NCBI GenBank assembly: GCA_028554795.2
Contig: CM068825.1
Span: 160,515,398-160,579,397, forward strand
From: Sinohyriopsis cumingii
Taxonomy: Eukaryota; Mollusca; Bivalvia; Unionida; Unionidae
DNA length: 64,000 nucleotides
Direction of reading: 5' to 3'
Positions 23,636 to 36,445 of this stretch are shown in pieces. Position 1 is the first letter of the stretch, and each line of letters starts with the position of its first letter. A program made the position numbers and the translations under genes. The notes under the pieces are model-generated. The model was given only the letters and a program-made list of their open reading frames with translations. It was not told where the DNA came from and searched no databases.

Positions 23636-24240
23636 CTTTACCACCCCTAGAACCTGTTCATTGGTGAACCTAGTGGTTCAGGCAAAACGAAACGAGCCAA
23701 CAGTTTGATCGGACACAAATAACAATTGCTTGAACGTCTTCCACGTCGTATCGTGAGGGGTTACAAAGAGTGGCAATCAGCTTAAACGTTACTGCAAGAA
23801 AGTCAAGGAGAATCCATCTCGTTTGTTGAAGGTATTCCTCGCGAAGATGATGGGATCGTGTCTGAGTTTAGTCAAACACATTTGTCATCTTCGATCTTGC
23901 ATGAAAAGGTCATTGTACTGTGAGTAATTTTTTACATTATTCAAAATTTCTTTCAACAAAGTAAAGCGCATCGCGCCATCAGTCTCAATGTCCATTATGT
24001 GGTGTTGTTTAACTCTCCCAATGGCAAATCGCAGCTGTAAGTGTTCTCCAGTTAGGAACACCTTTGCTCAACTATTCGTATGATGATGCCACTCAATTGC
24101 CACGTGCATATTTGCTCATCGATTTAGAAGCTGCCGATCCCGATTATTTGAGATTTCGTACAAATTTGTTTCGAAATTAGTGCCAAAAGGAGGTCCTGTC
24201 ATTTACATGTCACCTTCCTAATTGTATGCCTCAAAACAAA
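23636..24240 (+). pseudogene. Polinton A32-like DNA-packaging ATPase, decayed
   Basis: FtsK/HerA-superfamily ATPase that would pump DNA into capsids. Walker A is intact: FIGEPSGSGKTK from 23658. RIVRGYKEWQS near 23740 and a FVEGIPREDDG stretch near 23823 follow. A Walker B-like FVIFDLA sits near 23880; the second acidic residue of the usual motif is lost. KAHRAISLNVHYVVLF (from 23964) and DDATQLPRAYLLIDL (from about 24081), ending PDYLRFRTNLF, complete the C-terminal half. Stops and frameshifts between blocks show it is dead. It follows the BIR remnant on the same strand. Confidence 0.85.
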
Positions 24241-25500
24241 AGAAAAGAACAATTAACGGAAACTATGAACACACCATTATCTGCATTTCTTTCTAACAGT
24301 ATTCAACATTACTTCCATTCAATCTCATTATTCTGCCAAATTGATTTGAGCACCGTGCGCAATCAGTCGCAGAAAAATACACACATGTCCATGTTCGTTT
24401 GTTAGACGTTAGTCTCACAAAAATGTTAAGATGGTTTACTTTGTCAGCACGTCCATTATTACAATGCATCATTCACATACAACATCAAACAAAACGGTTT
24501 TCTGGCAAAAACATAAAGTAGCTTTGTCATAACTTTCTGATCTACGATTCGATGATCAAACCAAAAATCAAATGATGTTGAACTCTGGTAGAAGTGAATC
24601 CTTAGAAGGTATCATTAAATTCTTTTAAATTCAATCTTAATGCCGAAGATAAAGAAACGTCAAACCAATATAAGACAGCAGACCAAAAAGAAGAGTTGAA
24701 TTGCAGCACGATTTTTTGTTAAGAAGTAGAATAAAAGTCCCCTCACCCTCAAAAACGTCCCAAGAAACAAAATCACCTACAAGAAAGAAAGGAACTGCCG
24801 CTAGAAATGCGCACGTGTTCAGAAACGTCGGTGGTGTTTTCTCCTGCCACTTCCTCTACTTGTCGTTCATGATGATGCCTACCAAATCTGATTTAAAACC
24901 AGTGTCTCCTAATATGATGAAAAATAGAAACCCATTTTAAAAAAACTTCTATTTCTGCAGGGTATGACATCTTCATTACTGCTTTAGCTGCTGCTGGAGA
25001 AAAATTGTCTTTTCTGAGACAAAGGCACAAGACAGAACAGGCATGCTGCAGAGTTTACTTGATTTGTCCCAGCCAGAACTAGCATGATTTAGTCCGCGGA
25101 AAACACCAGAATTACCTAGGGTAAAATCGATACGATGTGCCAACAATCAGTGGAGACGAATTAAAATGTGTAAAATGGATAAAGTGGCGCATAAGATTCA
25201 CTTCAGTTTGCTTCCTCTTGAAAACAAAGGTCAACAACACGTTCACACCATCAGCATCCTAAGAAAACTTCTTCCGGTAAAGGCGAAGAGACTCCTTCCT
25301 CGATCAGCTAAAACACTGGGGCATTTTTCCTGTACTAACCAAACTCAATGCTCTGATGCGAAAGCAAATGAATTTTAAAAAAAAAACAAAAAAAATCATC
25401 GATACCGTCCGTGTGTGAATGTTGTTTTAATGTTTTTAAAGGAACGGCTCGTTTGTCCAATATACAGAAACAGTGACTGGGAAAACATCGTTAGTTGGTG
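24241..25500. other. Polinton interior with unassigned basic frames
   Basis: The frame at 24701-24940 starts with a Lys/Arg/Ser-rich stretch (PSPSKTSQETKSPTRKKGTA) such as a DNA-binding core protein might have. The frame at 25166-25378 is also basic. Neither is assignable. Confidence 0.35.
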
Positions 25501-26100
25501 AAGAAGAAAACACCAAACAATGAAAAAAGAAAATACTCGATCAACGACGAGGAATTCTATTCATCTTGATAGGACCATTGTTACAAGTGGTTGCTCGTTT
25601 GCTAAAATCTATTGCTGGACCTATTTTTGGAACGAGTGTTTAGATGATGCAAAAAGATAAAACTGACACACCTTTCTGGAAAGAATCACACTTGTAGTTT
25701 TGGATCTTATTAGTATAACTCCGTTTTTGGCACTAACAACATACACTTTATTGACCTCCTAGTCCTAATCTCACCGAGACGTCACAGATATAGCAAGAAT
25801 TACAATCATTGATTGATTTTCCAGATTGTTCGTTGATTGATTTACCAGATTCGTCAGAAACAGAAAATTCGCAACGGTACCGACAATTACTGCAACGTCT
25901 TCGATCACAAGCGTTGTACAAGACAGCAAAACCTACTGTTAAAGATATCAAGAGTAAAAGTCGCCATTAAACTATATTTTTTGAAAACTATTCTCCAGTG
26001 CTTGCAACGCGTGTATCCTGCCTTCCAAGGACAGCGAGGACATGGTTTAGAAGATATGCTTAAGTCACCTTTTCATCGCCCACCTTATAATCGATGACAA
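25501..26100 (+). pseudogene. Possible Polinton minor capsid / small structural proteins
   Basis: A hydrophobic, glycine-containing segment RGILFILIGPLLQVVARLL followed by KSIAGPIFGTSV (25546-25650) resembles the short hydrophobic capsid-associated proteins of Polintons and adenoviruses. Downstream at about 25850-25930 a frame reads SETENSQRYRQLLQRLRSQA. Position between ATPase and major capsid fits. Assignment is by position and composition only. Confidence 0.35.
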
Positions 26101-26216
26101 CTCGAAGATTCCATTCTTTAAAAGATGCAGCTTTTACACAAGGACAAGATTTTAACCAAATGTAATAATGACAAACAAAGTCCTCTAAGAAGCCTTGATG
26201 AATGTAGGGAGCAAAT

Positions 26217-26435
26217 GTGTTGCTTCATACTGAAGGAAACCTTTATGGTGACGGACAAACCTTAAAAATTTGCTTCACACTTCCAGACACGGCATTACTT
26301 CATCCTCTACTCCACAGCAAGGGCAAGCTAAAAAGCAAATTAAAAATATCCTCTGATCTCAATGACACGTTCAGAAAAAATAAAATAGAAGTTCAGCAGC
26401 TGCTAGAGAACTGGACGTTTATGATTACTAACTGA
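26217..26435 (+). pseudogene. 72-codon frame just upstream of the capsid remnant
   Basis: Reads LLHTEGNLYGDGQTLKICF and later KISSDLNDTFRKNKIEV. It is unrecognised, but its place and orientation suggest it belonged to a Polinton structural gene. Confidence 0.3.
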
Positions 26436-26529
26436 CAAAAAGCAAAATGATGCATCGAGATTCTTGCGAATATCAGAACTCAACATGTTTGCCGTGCAAA
26501 CAACAATGACGTCGAAGCAAAAATTGCAA

Positions 26530-26870
26530 TGGGTAGAATTTCATCACATGTCACTTTTGATTGTATCAGAACCTATCAAATTTCAAATCAAATTGCAACC
26601 CGAAGTTTACATCGATCTGAATAGAATTTACTGTACCTGAAAATCAAACCTCTCAATGTGGACAACTGAAAACCAGGTGCCGATGCGAGAGGAACTCCCC
26701 TCAACATGTTTATGCTTTCCTTGTTCAGAAATTTGGATTTGTACTTTTTTTAAAAGTAGTTAGCAGCTGCATGTATATTTACCTTTACCAAGCGTACCTT
26801 GAAAATGTTTTGCCGTACGGAAAAGAAGTCATAAACTTCATCAGCGACGTTAAGTATATGGTATGGGGAT
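26530..26870 (+). pseudogene. Polinton major capsid protein (double jelly-roll), N-terminal remnant
   Basis: Frames in family order: LIVSEPIKFQIKLQPEVYID followed by LNRIY (about 26550-26630), then GTPLNMFMLSLFRNLDLYFF (26693-26752), then YQAYLENVLPYGKEVINF (about 26786-26840). The xNxFxxSLFxxxDxY block and the YxAYLExxLxYG block about 15 residues later are the hallmark of Polinton/adintovirus hexon-like capsid proteins. The C-terminal half is not recognised. The frame at 26863-27063 has no known motif. Several stops: not functional. Confidence 0.7.
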
Positions 26871-27063
26871 AGCTAAAAATACGGAAACCAAGACCGCAAT
26901 ATCTGTAGTTTGGGGTCCACATTTTAACACAGTTCTACCAGGAGGTTTACCAACAGCATCCTTTGTCAAGTCTGGTGGAGTCATCCGAACAGCTGACAGA
27001 ACTATGTGGGTTGGAGGTTTTCCCGGGCAGCAGTGCAGCGAATCACGAAATGTGACGGAATGA

Positions 27064-28679
27064 TGGGAAGAAGATGGGAAGCCCTTTTAAGGGCCACTAA
27101 CCAAAATGCCTCATATATTAGGGTTTCAATTTTGGCTATAAAACCCGTTGTGGTTAAACTGATTCAGTTTTCAAATCTGATCCATTTGGCCATCGGTCTA
27201 AAAGCATTTCTTAAATACCTTACCTTGACACAAAAATAATTTTAATAGGACACTCTGACCTTATATTCTAAGGTAATTTATGTACACTTGGTACACTAAA
27301 GCCTAAAACGTTATGGATAGGAATAGTTTAAAACTCTATATATCTTGATTCTAATGATAAATGTGGTTTACACAAACTGGCAATATGGAACAGCCCTACT
27401 TAGATTACGTGGCAGAATTTGATAAACAAGTGATGTTCCTGGCGTTTCAGAGGCATCCAGTTAAAGTTTGAGTTCTACAGCCGGACCTTTGCTTCCTTTG
27501 CCGCTGCCAGACATTTTCATTCCTGCTGTGTGAGGTACACAAGTAAAAGCCCAAGACCCGTGCTCTAATGCACGCTGGACTGGGTGTCGTCAGATGGATG
27601 GTCATTCTCACACGAAACGATTAACTGTAATTACCTTTTAATCCTCAGATGAGCACGTGTTACATGCCGAGTTGGTGTAACTCGTTGGGTAGGCTAAATT
27701 CCCGCCGTTCAAGGAATGAATTGGTGCGCAGGGGGTACACCTTATAATTAATATATGTGCGGTTCTCACATAAACGTCTGTAGGAGGTAGCTCTCTTCCT
27801 CACGCACGAGAAATTAAAAATCCAGCAGTGCTGGGATTAACAAGTCACACAAGACCTTATGGTCATATGCGACTCTGATTTATGATCAGTCAGTCAGTCT
27901 TGCTATTTATCTTCAATTCGTTTGCAAAGAAGAATAACTTGTCAACATTGTAGAGTTGGAAAATTGATGGAAGACATTAGTTTCATGAAGAGAGTAGAGC
28001 ACCTTCTGAATCGGCAAAAAGAGATGAGTGCTACCCCTACAAGTCGGAGTTAAAGAGGCAGACGACCTCCTCAAGAATTGTAAAGGAGTTTGTCAGATAA
28101 ATGATGAAAGAAGTGGAAAATATCAAGGCAGCCTAGGCGGAGAAAAAGAGGGAAAGTGATTTTGATCGCCTCCATACCAAGTGGATGAGGGCTTTGGAAA
28201 GGATGCGGGAAAAGGGGATTATGACTGGATTCCTGATAAGGAGAAGGAAGATTGGGAGAAAGCTGCCATTGAGTCTAGGTTTAGGCTCTTTGTCTCTACG
28301 AAAACATTTTTGAAATGGGGACAACGATGTGCGGCGTGCGGTGCCCCATCGGGAAGGTGCGACCACAAAGGAAGAGTGATCGCAGAAATCCAACGACCTT
28401 TTCCAGGTCCACCTAGATCTCTAGAAATAAGAGATACTTTTCAAAACATGGTCGATATTTGTTTGTGTATGCTTGTGTATGCGTGTGTGTGTCTATGTAT
28501 GTGTTCACAACACAACTACAACTTAAAACCCATTACGCCGTGCTTGTTTGTAGTGTTATTTGTGCAGGTATAGTGTGCCTATAGTTACTCCTACCATTGT
28601 CTTGTTTGTGTATGATAGCATGTTTATGTGTATATAGTGTATATATTTAACTCTAAACGATATGTGATAGCATACTGGT
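27064..28679. other. Right subterminal region of the Polinton, no recognised gene
   Basis: The frame at 28181-28573 (130 codons) includes a Cys/His cluster (CAACGAPSGRCDH) and an acidic, charged N-terminal part, then runs into TG-rich low-complexity sequence. No integrase motif was identified. Confidence 0.35.
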
Positions 28680-29004
28680 ATGTATGTAAGATTAGGGTGT
28701 GTATAAATATTATTACCCTTTTCCTTGGATAGTATGGTGTGTACTGGATAATATATATAAAAAAATAGGTGCTGAATATTAGGGTGTGTGTTGGGATAGT
28801 ATGCCTGACCCTATAAAGTTTCACCGTATAAATTTTTCAACATGGAAACGGCCTTTTACAGTTCCCACGTTAGCATTACATTTCTCGTAAAATGCCATCA
28901 TACCATCTCATGCTAAATCTATGAATATTTTTAACATTGGAGTTTCTGTTATGACCCTGAAGTGTCCCCAACATGTTAAGATATGGACATCATGTTATGA
29001 CCCT
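28680..29004 (-). repeat. Right terminal inverted repeat of the Polinton
   Basis: Reverse-complement partner of 14170-14500. The outermost shared bases are ATGACCCT at 28997-29004. A further match, GGGCACTTGG (reverse complement, about 29358-29367) against GGGCAATTG at 14161, hints that the repeat may extend past the hAT insertion, which would then sit inside it. Confidence 0.85.
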
Positions 29005-29010
29005 TTAGGA

Positions 29011-29348
29011 CAGGGGTGGGAAAACTACGGCCCGCGGGCCGCATGCGGCCCGCCAAGGGCTTTCATGCGGCCCGCCAAGGGTTTTCATGCGGCCTAAGGA
29101 CAAGTCATCATTCGCACTGACTCTGTTCATGTTACTCTGTTTATCAAATAAATGTGCTTCTTTTGAAGTTTAAGTTTTCAAATATTAACAACATATTAAC
29201 AACTGAAAATTAATTAAATGTTATTTAGAAAAACCTTTTGTTTTTGCTATTTCAAATATTAATTATTTTACTTAATGAACTATGCGGCCCGCGACAAGGT
29301 GTAAATTTGTGTATGCGGCACTTGCACTGGAAAGTTTGCCCACCTCTG
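29011..29348. mobile_element. hAT-type MITE with perfect 8-bp target duplication
   Basis: 338 bp. Ends CAGGGGTGGGAAAACT and, reverse-complemented on the right, CAGAGGTGGGCAAACT. Flanked by CTTTAGGA at 29003-29010 and 29349-29356, the 8-bp duplication of hAT transposases. GC-rich internal repeats of GCATGCGGCCCGCCAAGG lie near the left end. No coding capacity. Confidence 0.9.
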
Positions 29349-29356
29349 CTTTAGGA

Positions 29357-30090
29357 CAACCAAGTGCCCAATACTAGTACTACTGTGTTTGCTTTAATAA
29401 TATCTGTTTTAACATATATTTACATTAGTAGTTCATCTATGTGATTTGAAGTCAGCAGTTTGAATGGTTGAATAGTTTCGAAGATCTTTATGCACTTAAA
29501 GAAAAAAAAAAAGAAAAATCCTTGTAAGCTATTTCATCTCAATATGCTAACACATGCTTTCGCTAGATCTGTGTTCCTGACACAGTTACAGTGTCACGAT
29601 ATCGGTCAGAATTATTTAATATATGACCGCGATGCAGTGAAACACGTGCGGATACCCTTGAAAAACTGACCAATGCTACTGTTAAAAGAGGTATTAACCA
29701 AAACATTATCAAAGGCATATAAGCTCGACAAACATCAACGGATGACACTATATAGCAAATTGAATGGGAATAATTATGTCATTTTCAACTAATGTTTATG
29801 AAATTTACACTATATAATTAGCATTCATGCTAATTCATATGCATGTAATTTTTAAATGAACAAAAAAAAAATTTATGGGGTGGATCCTAATGAACAGGTG
29901 TCATTTTAATTGGTAAATTGACTCTAATTATGTCTACGCTGCGAAATTGACAGAGACACTGCGCGATTTCGGCCTAAGGATGGTGCATGTTTTATCTCTT
30001 CCACATGAAAATCGTGATGTTTGAGTACAGGGATGTTTCAAGATTTAACTGTTCTGATAAGAAAATCCCTTCCCTTTGTTTGACCCTGCC
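29357..30090. other. Upstream region of the protease gene
   Basis: AT-rich. No further gene or repeat was recognised between the Polinton flank and the protease promoter. Confidence 0.4.
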
Positions 30091-30100
30091 AATGCTAAGA

Positions 30101-30108
30101 TATATATC
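30101..30108 (+). promoter_or_regulatory. TATA box of the serine protease gene
   Basis: TATATATC lies 41 bases upstream of the start codon at 30142, implying transcription start near 30130 and a 5' UTR of only about a dozen bases. Confidence 0.55.
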
Positions 30109-30141
30109 TCAACGGTTCACGAGACCAGTGTTGGCAGTACA

Positions 30142-30184
30142 ATGAATCTGTTTGTGGTCTTCGCATTAGTTGGGCTGGTGGCTG
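30142..30184 (+). CDS. Protease exon 1: signal peptide
   Basis: 14 codons plus one base, ending in the donor CTG|GTAAGA. The hydrophobic run LFVVFALVGLVA is a signal-peptide core. Confidence 0.85.
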
Positions 30185-30626
30185 GTAAGATATCTTTGAA
30201 AAATAATTACATACCTAAATTACCATTTTTCGCAGAGTAAATATTTATTGATTATATGTAGATAAATTAACTGCTGTATAAAATAAATCATCACAATTTT
30301 TAAAGTGAATAGAAATTCTTCAATTTGTGGAAATTGATCATCACAATTTTTTAAGTGAATAGAAATTCTTCAGTTTGTAGAAATTGATTCAGTTCTTGCA
30401 CATATTGCATGTCACCTATTTAGGAAAAGAGATTTTGTCTGAAATGGTTATTAAAGTATGAACTTCACACATTTAAGAAATTAGCAATTTACATCAGTTA
30501 CTTATTTTTCTGAACATAGAAATATACTTATTGGGATGAAACGTTTTTATGACATTATTCCTCGCAAATAAAAACTTTTCCAAAGGTTAGGTATATTACT
30601 ATTAATGCTATTACTACTACTAATAA

Positions 30627-30661
<35 letters not shown>

Positions 30662-33600
30662 AATTATTATTATTATTACTATTATTATTATTATTATTAT
30701 TATTAGTAGTAGTAGTAGTAAATAAATAAATAAATAAATAAATGCAGTGCATTAGGATATTACTTATTTAGCTGGGATTGCTATTAGAATCAAACACAAA
30801 TCAACATTATGATTAATGATATATTGGCCAGAACTCTTTATAAAAACGTCGTATCGTATCTTTGAGTAAAAAAATTTTTTTAATGCGAATAAATGCAATA
30901 ATTCGCAGATTTTGCGACAGTGAGTACTAGAAGTATTCATTTGGTCAGAGAAGTTTATCATTAGGTGAATTAATTCAATATTGAAAGCAACAGAAAGAAA
31001 AATAAGCGTACTTCTAGGCCTTACTATGTCTTCCAGTTTAATTTCTGTGTCATGCTATATCGGAACACATTTAACTTTCTTTTATAAATAACGGCAATGT
31101 CAAGGTCAATAAACATCATAGGTTTGTAAAACTTGATAAGTAAAAGAGGGATTCTGTTTTCCTTTTACAAAGCGCCGTATCGTCAACACTCGTAATCCTA
31201 CATAATCTAGACGTTCCTCCAATAGTTTGGAGGACCTAACAGAGTAGCACGCAGGGGAAAGATTGGATGCCATGATATACAACGGGGTTGGGTGTTGCGG
31301 GTGGGACGGATGAATGGATTTAGCTTCGAACAAGTCCCTTGAATTCGTCATCCTATTTCTAGCCTTTAAACATGTTTACCTTTACTTCCGACCTTTGTTC
31401 ATAAATTAGAGCTCTGTATGTACTCAGTGTAGCCTCCTGTTCGAGGTAGAGAAAACTGGAAAACTATGAGAAGCCAATTATTACTAATATGTAACCTCTG
31501 ACATTTGCGTTCACAAGGTTGAGAAAAAAAAGAACCACGGAGTTGCAAAGCGAATAGCAAAGCCACTGCTTCACGTATTTTTTTCTGCACATAGGAAAGC
31601 CGCATAGTCATAAAGGGAATGGCAACAGACCATCCAGCGAAGGTGTGGTCACCAACAATTACCCAACCTGCGGAGTGGCAACTTTTGAGAATCTTATTTC
31701 CCACTACATCGTTGGAGGTCAACAAGCGGTTCCCAACAGCTGGCCGTGGCAGGTGAGTCAGAGTTTCTTGGGAGGCCCAGAATATTCACAAATCACCAGT
31801 TCCAAGCACCTGCCAATCGAGTGATATATATACTTAACGCTGGGATAATGCACCTCCTTCAATACGTAAATCATAACGCAATTTCACTCTGTTACCATGT
31901 CTAACCTGTAATGACATGGCTTCGACGCCTTGTACAAACAAAAACAAACTTAATTTCACCTTTTGACATTCGAATTCACTCTTTACCCAGAAGCTTCAAA
32001 GATAAAGTTGACAATTACTGCAAAATTATCCTTCCCCAAATCGCCCAGTGGTTATTAAAATGTTCAAAACTAATATTTTATATTTGCTCATCTATCAAGC
32101 GTCGTTTACAAGGTAAATTCAATGAAATTAGGAATACGTATCGGGCCATAGTACCCTGTGTACGGACGATTCGAAAGATGGGGCGGCGCTGCAGTTGCCA
32201 TTGCAACACCCAAGAACACTTTCTCTAGCCGATTACCTGATAAGACCTACGCTTTGTGCTGCAGATGTTGGAGCCATAAATGCTCATGTTTTTTAATTAC
32301 ATCGAAACCTCTAACCCCAACACGTCATTCGCTATCTTTGAGTCATTTTCTTGTAAACCTTAAATTTGGCTCTATTAAATTTCAAATTCTGATATTAAAG
32401 TGATTACTGATAAATTCTGGAAAGTGCATTTAGACAACTGGTAATAAAGGTAATGTGAAAAGCGATAAGGCAGTCAAACTAACCATGCAGTCATCCGTTT
32501 CTGAATATAAAAAAATTAATATACTAGTCTGAATCATTAAAAAAAACGTCATATTTTATCTACTTGCCAAAATATGTGGGAAACAATACACCACTAAAAC
32601 ATTTATCATGGTATTCTAAAGTAATATCCTTCATATCAACAAATCACTGAGATGCGGGTGTTATTGTATCACTCGCGTGTAGGACACTCACGTGACCCAT
32701 GCTTACCTCCAGAAGGGAACCTGGACCAGAATGCGGTTTCGCACTATACCTACACATAATTTAATATTACATTTTTTTTTGCATTTTATGTAAGAAGAAA
32801 CCGTTTGTGTTCAAAATGTGTGATCTTATTATTTGATAATATTTTTCATGAAGTCAAAACCATACTTTCTAAAATGTATCCACGTGGATTAAGTAACATC
32901 TAATAATCTGCACCAATTGCTTTGTTAATTCAGTAGTAATTTGATCCATGTAGCACTTAGAGGTTCAATCCAAACAGCGATTTCTATCATTGTTACCCGC
33001 CTCCTCAACATTCACGCGTATCTGTTAGTTTTATCTCCTTAATTGTTCAAAAGATTTGTTGATAATGATCTCATGTGTATTTAACAAAAACAAGCAAATT
33101 ATTTGATTATGACAAAACATATGGAGTAAAAACTTTGAGACCATCGACTTAACCACTGTTCAATTTTTATCAGACTATCAATTTCGAGGTATCTGATCAA
33201 AGCTGCTACACAAATATATACCCAAAACTGTAAAGGGTCTCTGTTCACGTTTGACATCAAACTATCTACACAACTGTAGTTGTTATGCTTAATAGTAAAA
33301 ATCCAAATATCTTTTGCTTTATCTAAATCAAAGCAAAGGACAGACACTTCAGCTTTGAACATTGTAATTATTGTCATTACTACTGTCACACTCTAGGCCA
33401 TCTAAGTTATTGTCATTACTACAGTCACACATTTCTAGGCCATCGAAGTTATTGTCATTACTACTGTCACACTTCTCTAGGCCATCTAAGGTATTGTCAT
33501 TACTACTGTCACACTCCTCTAGGCCATCGAAGTTATTGTCACTACTACTGACAGACTAATCTAGGCCAACTGACAGTATTGTCATTACTACTGTCAAACT

Positions 33601-35941
33601 CTTCCAGGCCTCCTTTAGGCCATCTAACATTATTGTCATTACTACGCTCAGACTCCTCTAAGCCGTTTAACATTATTGGTATTACAATTGTCAGACTCAT
33701 CCAGGCCATCTAAAGAAAAATCCAAAACTGGCGACAATTGCAGGAGGTTTCAATGTAGTTTGCAATACTAAAATCGATTTGAACAATTATTTTCGTACAA
33801 GTAATTCACATGTAAAAGAGAAACGTTGTAGAAATTGTTCATTAATTTAACTTAAAGTAATCTCCGGTGGCTCAGTGGTTGGCGTGCCGGCCTCACGACC
33901 GAAAGGGTGAAGGTTCGAATCCTACCATCGGATTAGAATGGGTCAGCCACCGTGGAGTGTCCTTGGGTGTCACTTTACTCAAGTTGCCTCGGCACTTAAT
34001 AACCTACTTATATTGCTGTGACGTAAAACACCAAACCAAAAAAGCAACACAACTTCGTTGATATTTGGCTGTGGATGAGTACGACAAAGAAACAATGTAA
34101 TTTGATTTTTTTAAAATTAAAATAAACGAATAAAAATCATAAGTATTTTGTTCTTTATCACCGAAAAACTTGTACCCGAAGTAATAAACGCATAATAATT
34201 TTATCACTATGTAGAAAAGAAAATCTCTTGATATATTTCGTTTTAAAATTGGATGTTTTCATAAAGGATTGATTTTTAATAACTCATTACCCCGGGATCA
34301 TAGACATTTAAATAAAACAGTGAATAGAAGCCATAAAAATATCCAAATTCAATACAAAGCTAATGTTTATGAATATAAAACATACCTGAAATGTCGGATT
34401 TTCACTTTCAGTTATCAATCATGTTGTGATGAATTATTTATAGAAATTAGATGAAAGGTCATTTTATATTCATTCTTTAGAAGAAAGAAAAAAAAAGTAA
34501 AATGATAATGGAGAACGAAGTGTTTTTTAAACCAGAAAATGTGAAAGAAATTATAATACAATTTTAAAGATTGGCAAATTAAGGGGGAAAAAAAACATGA
34601 TACGAAACATTTTCATCACGTAAGTTAAACATGGCCCTGGACTCAACCAAAATGCTTTCTCGCAAGGTAATCCCAGAATGGCTTCAGTGGCTTTCATAAT
34701 ATATGAAGAAATACGAAAATATTATAGTCTGAGGAAAACTGAATCGAAGAAAATAAAGGCAATACAAATTAAAATATCATTACACATTCGCATATCAGAT
34801 GTGTAGATGAAGGAAACAGGGTGACACAATGTTTTTATACTTCAAAACTTATGAACTTTATAAGTAAATATATGTACTACTTAATAAATGCTCGTTATGA
34901 GGTACTTCCTACACAAACATTATATTTGTGCAAGAGACTAGAGACGCTCATGAAAGTCTATATTCGCTCGGAGATGCTGCTGATGTTGATCTTGAGCCCA
35001 TACTTAATTAATAGGATATTCCGAAATTAAACCAACACAAAAAGTATCCGAATGATAGTGGTAAGGCCATACGGTTGTAAAGTGTCTATAAAATGGATAA
35101 CAATAAAAGTCGTGACTTCTATAGATTTACAGCAGAATTTTATATTCTGTTCCTGGAAAAGTCATGTGACACTTTTTAGCCGGTCTTTTATTCCTAGTTA
35201 TCACACTGGTAAACTTTAGGACACAAAAAGAGAATGAGTCATGACATGCATTCCACAGAAAAATAAAGATAAACACATTTTTAAAAATTTGAAAATAGTA
35301 CACTAATATTTATATTAAGAATGTTATATCGGGGGTGGAGGTGTGGCGGCACCAGAAAGGGACATAACTTCAGGTACATCACATCACCAGCACCCGATTC
35401 CTCTGTTGATAATTAGACAACATACGTTGAAGGTATAAAGGTCAAAGGTCTTGTCAAGAGTTTAAGAGCTGAACAGAGTTGCGTACCACAGCCGGCTAAA
35501 TTCTTAGAAGGGCCCGATGTGATAGCTGAGAAATAATTGAGGATATTCCTGCAAGTACCCTTACTGTCCTTAATTCGTAGGTTTCACTATCAATGCACTC
35601 GCCTTTGTATTGAGCTATTATCTTATCGTTTATGCTGTCTGTCCATCTATCCATCTGTTTGTTAAAAGTGACCATTGAACTGTACTTTCCAAATTATTAT
35701 ATCTATATTTTAAATATGGAATTTAAAAAAATTAAAATTGAAAACAAAAACTAGTTGACTGGAGTATAGACGCATGCAACTGATTTTGATTTTAATTTTT
35801 TTTCTTTTTTTATCTAGGTCTTGTTGAGGAAAGGAACGTCGTCCCTGACTTGTGGAGGCTCCCTCGTCGTGGGTAGAGACGGCACCTTGAAAGTCGTAAC
35901 TGCTGCTCACTGCACAGTTGGGTATGTATGATGTATTTATC

Positions 35942-35977
<36 letters not shown>

Positions 35978-36362
35978 CAGATACTGAAGAACCTTTTTAG
36001 GTTTACATCGCAAGAAAAACCGGGACTTCTGGAAAAGAAGCATTTTACTGATCTTCTTTCTATTTTACGTTGATCTGTCTTCTATTGACCCGTAATAACA
36101 AGGTATATAACCAGAGATGTTTTCTTTTCATGTTTCCACAAAACAATCCTTCTTTTTCTTAAGTCCTGTATTCATCCCGTGCAAAGATAAAAATGTCGTC
36201 CTTTTTCTACTCTCTCTCTCTCTCTTTCACACACACACACACACACAAAATCACACACTTGGAGTATGACAGGCACACAAATACGCAGACAACAGACAAC
36301 ATGTTTACATGATACATACAGTGTGTGTTGTTCGCGCGAGTGTGTGTGCGTGTCTCTCTCTC

Positions 36363-36445
<83 letters not shown>

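Noticed and set aside
27440-27580. Minus-strand stretch resembling a histone N-terminus (MSGSGKGSKG)
   Set aside because: The resemblance covers about ten residues and the frame then ends; no histone fold sequence follows.
33371-33712. CRISPR-like repeat-spacer array
   Set aside because: The whole 42-bp unit drifts evenly, with no invariant repeat and variable spacer, and it lies in a eukaryotic intron.
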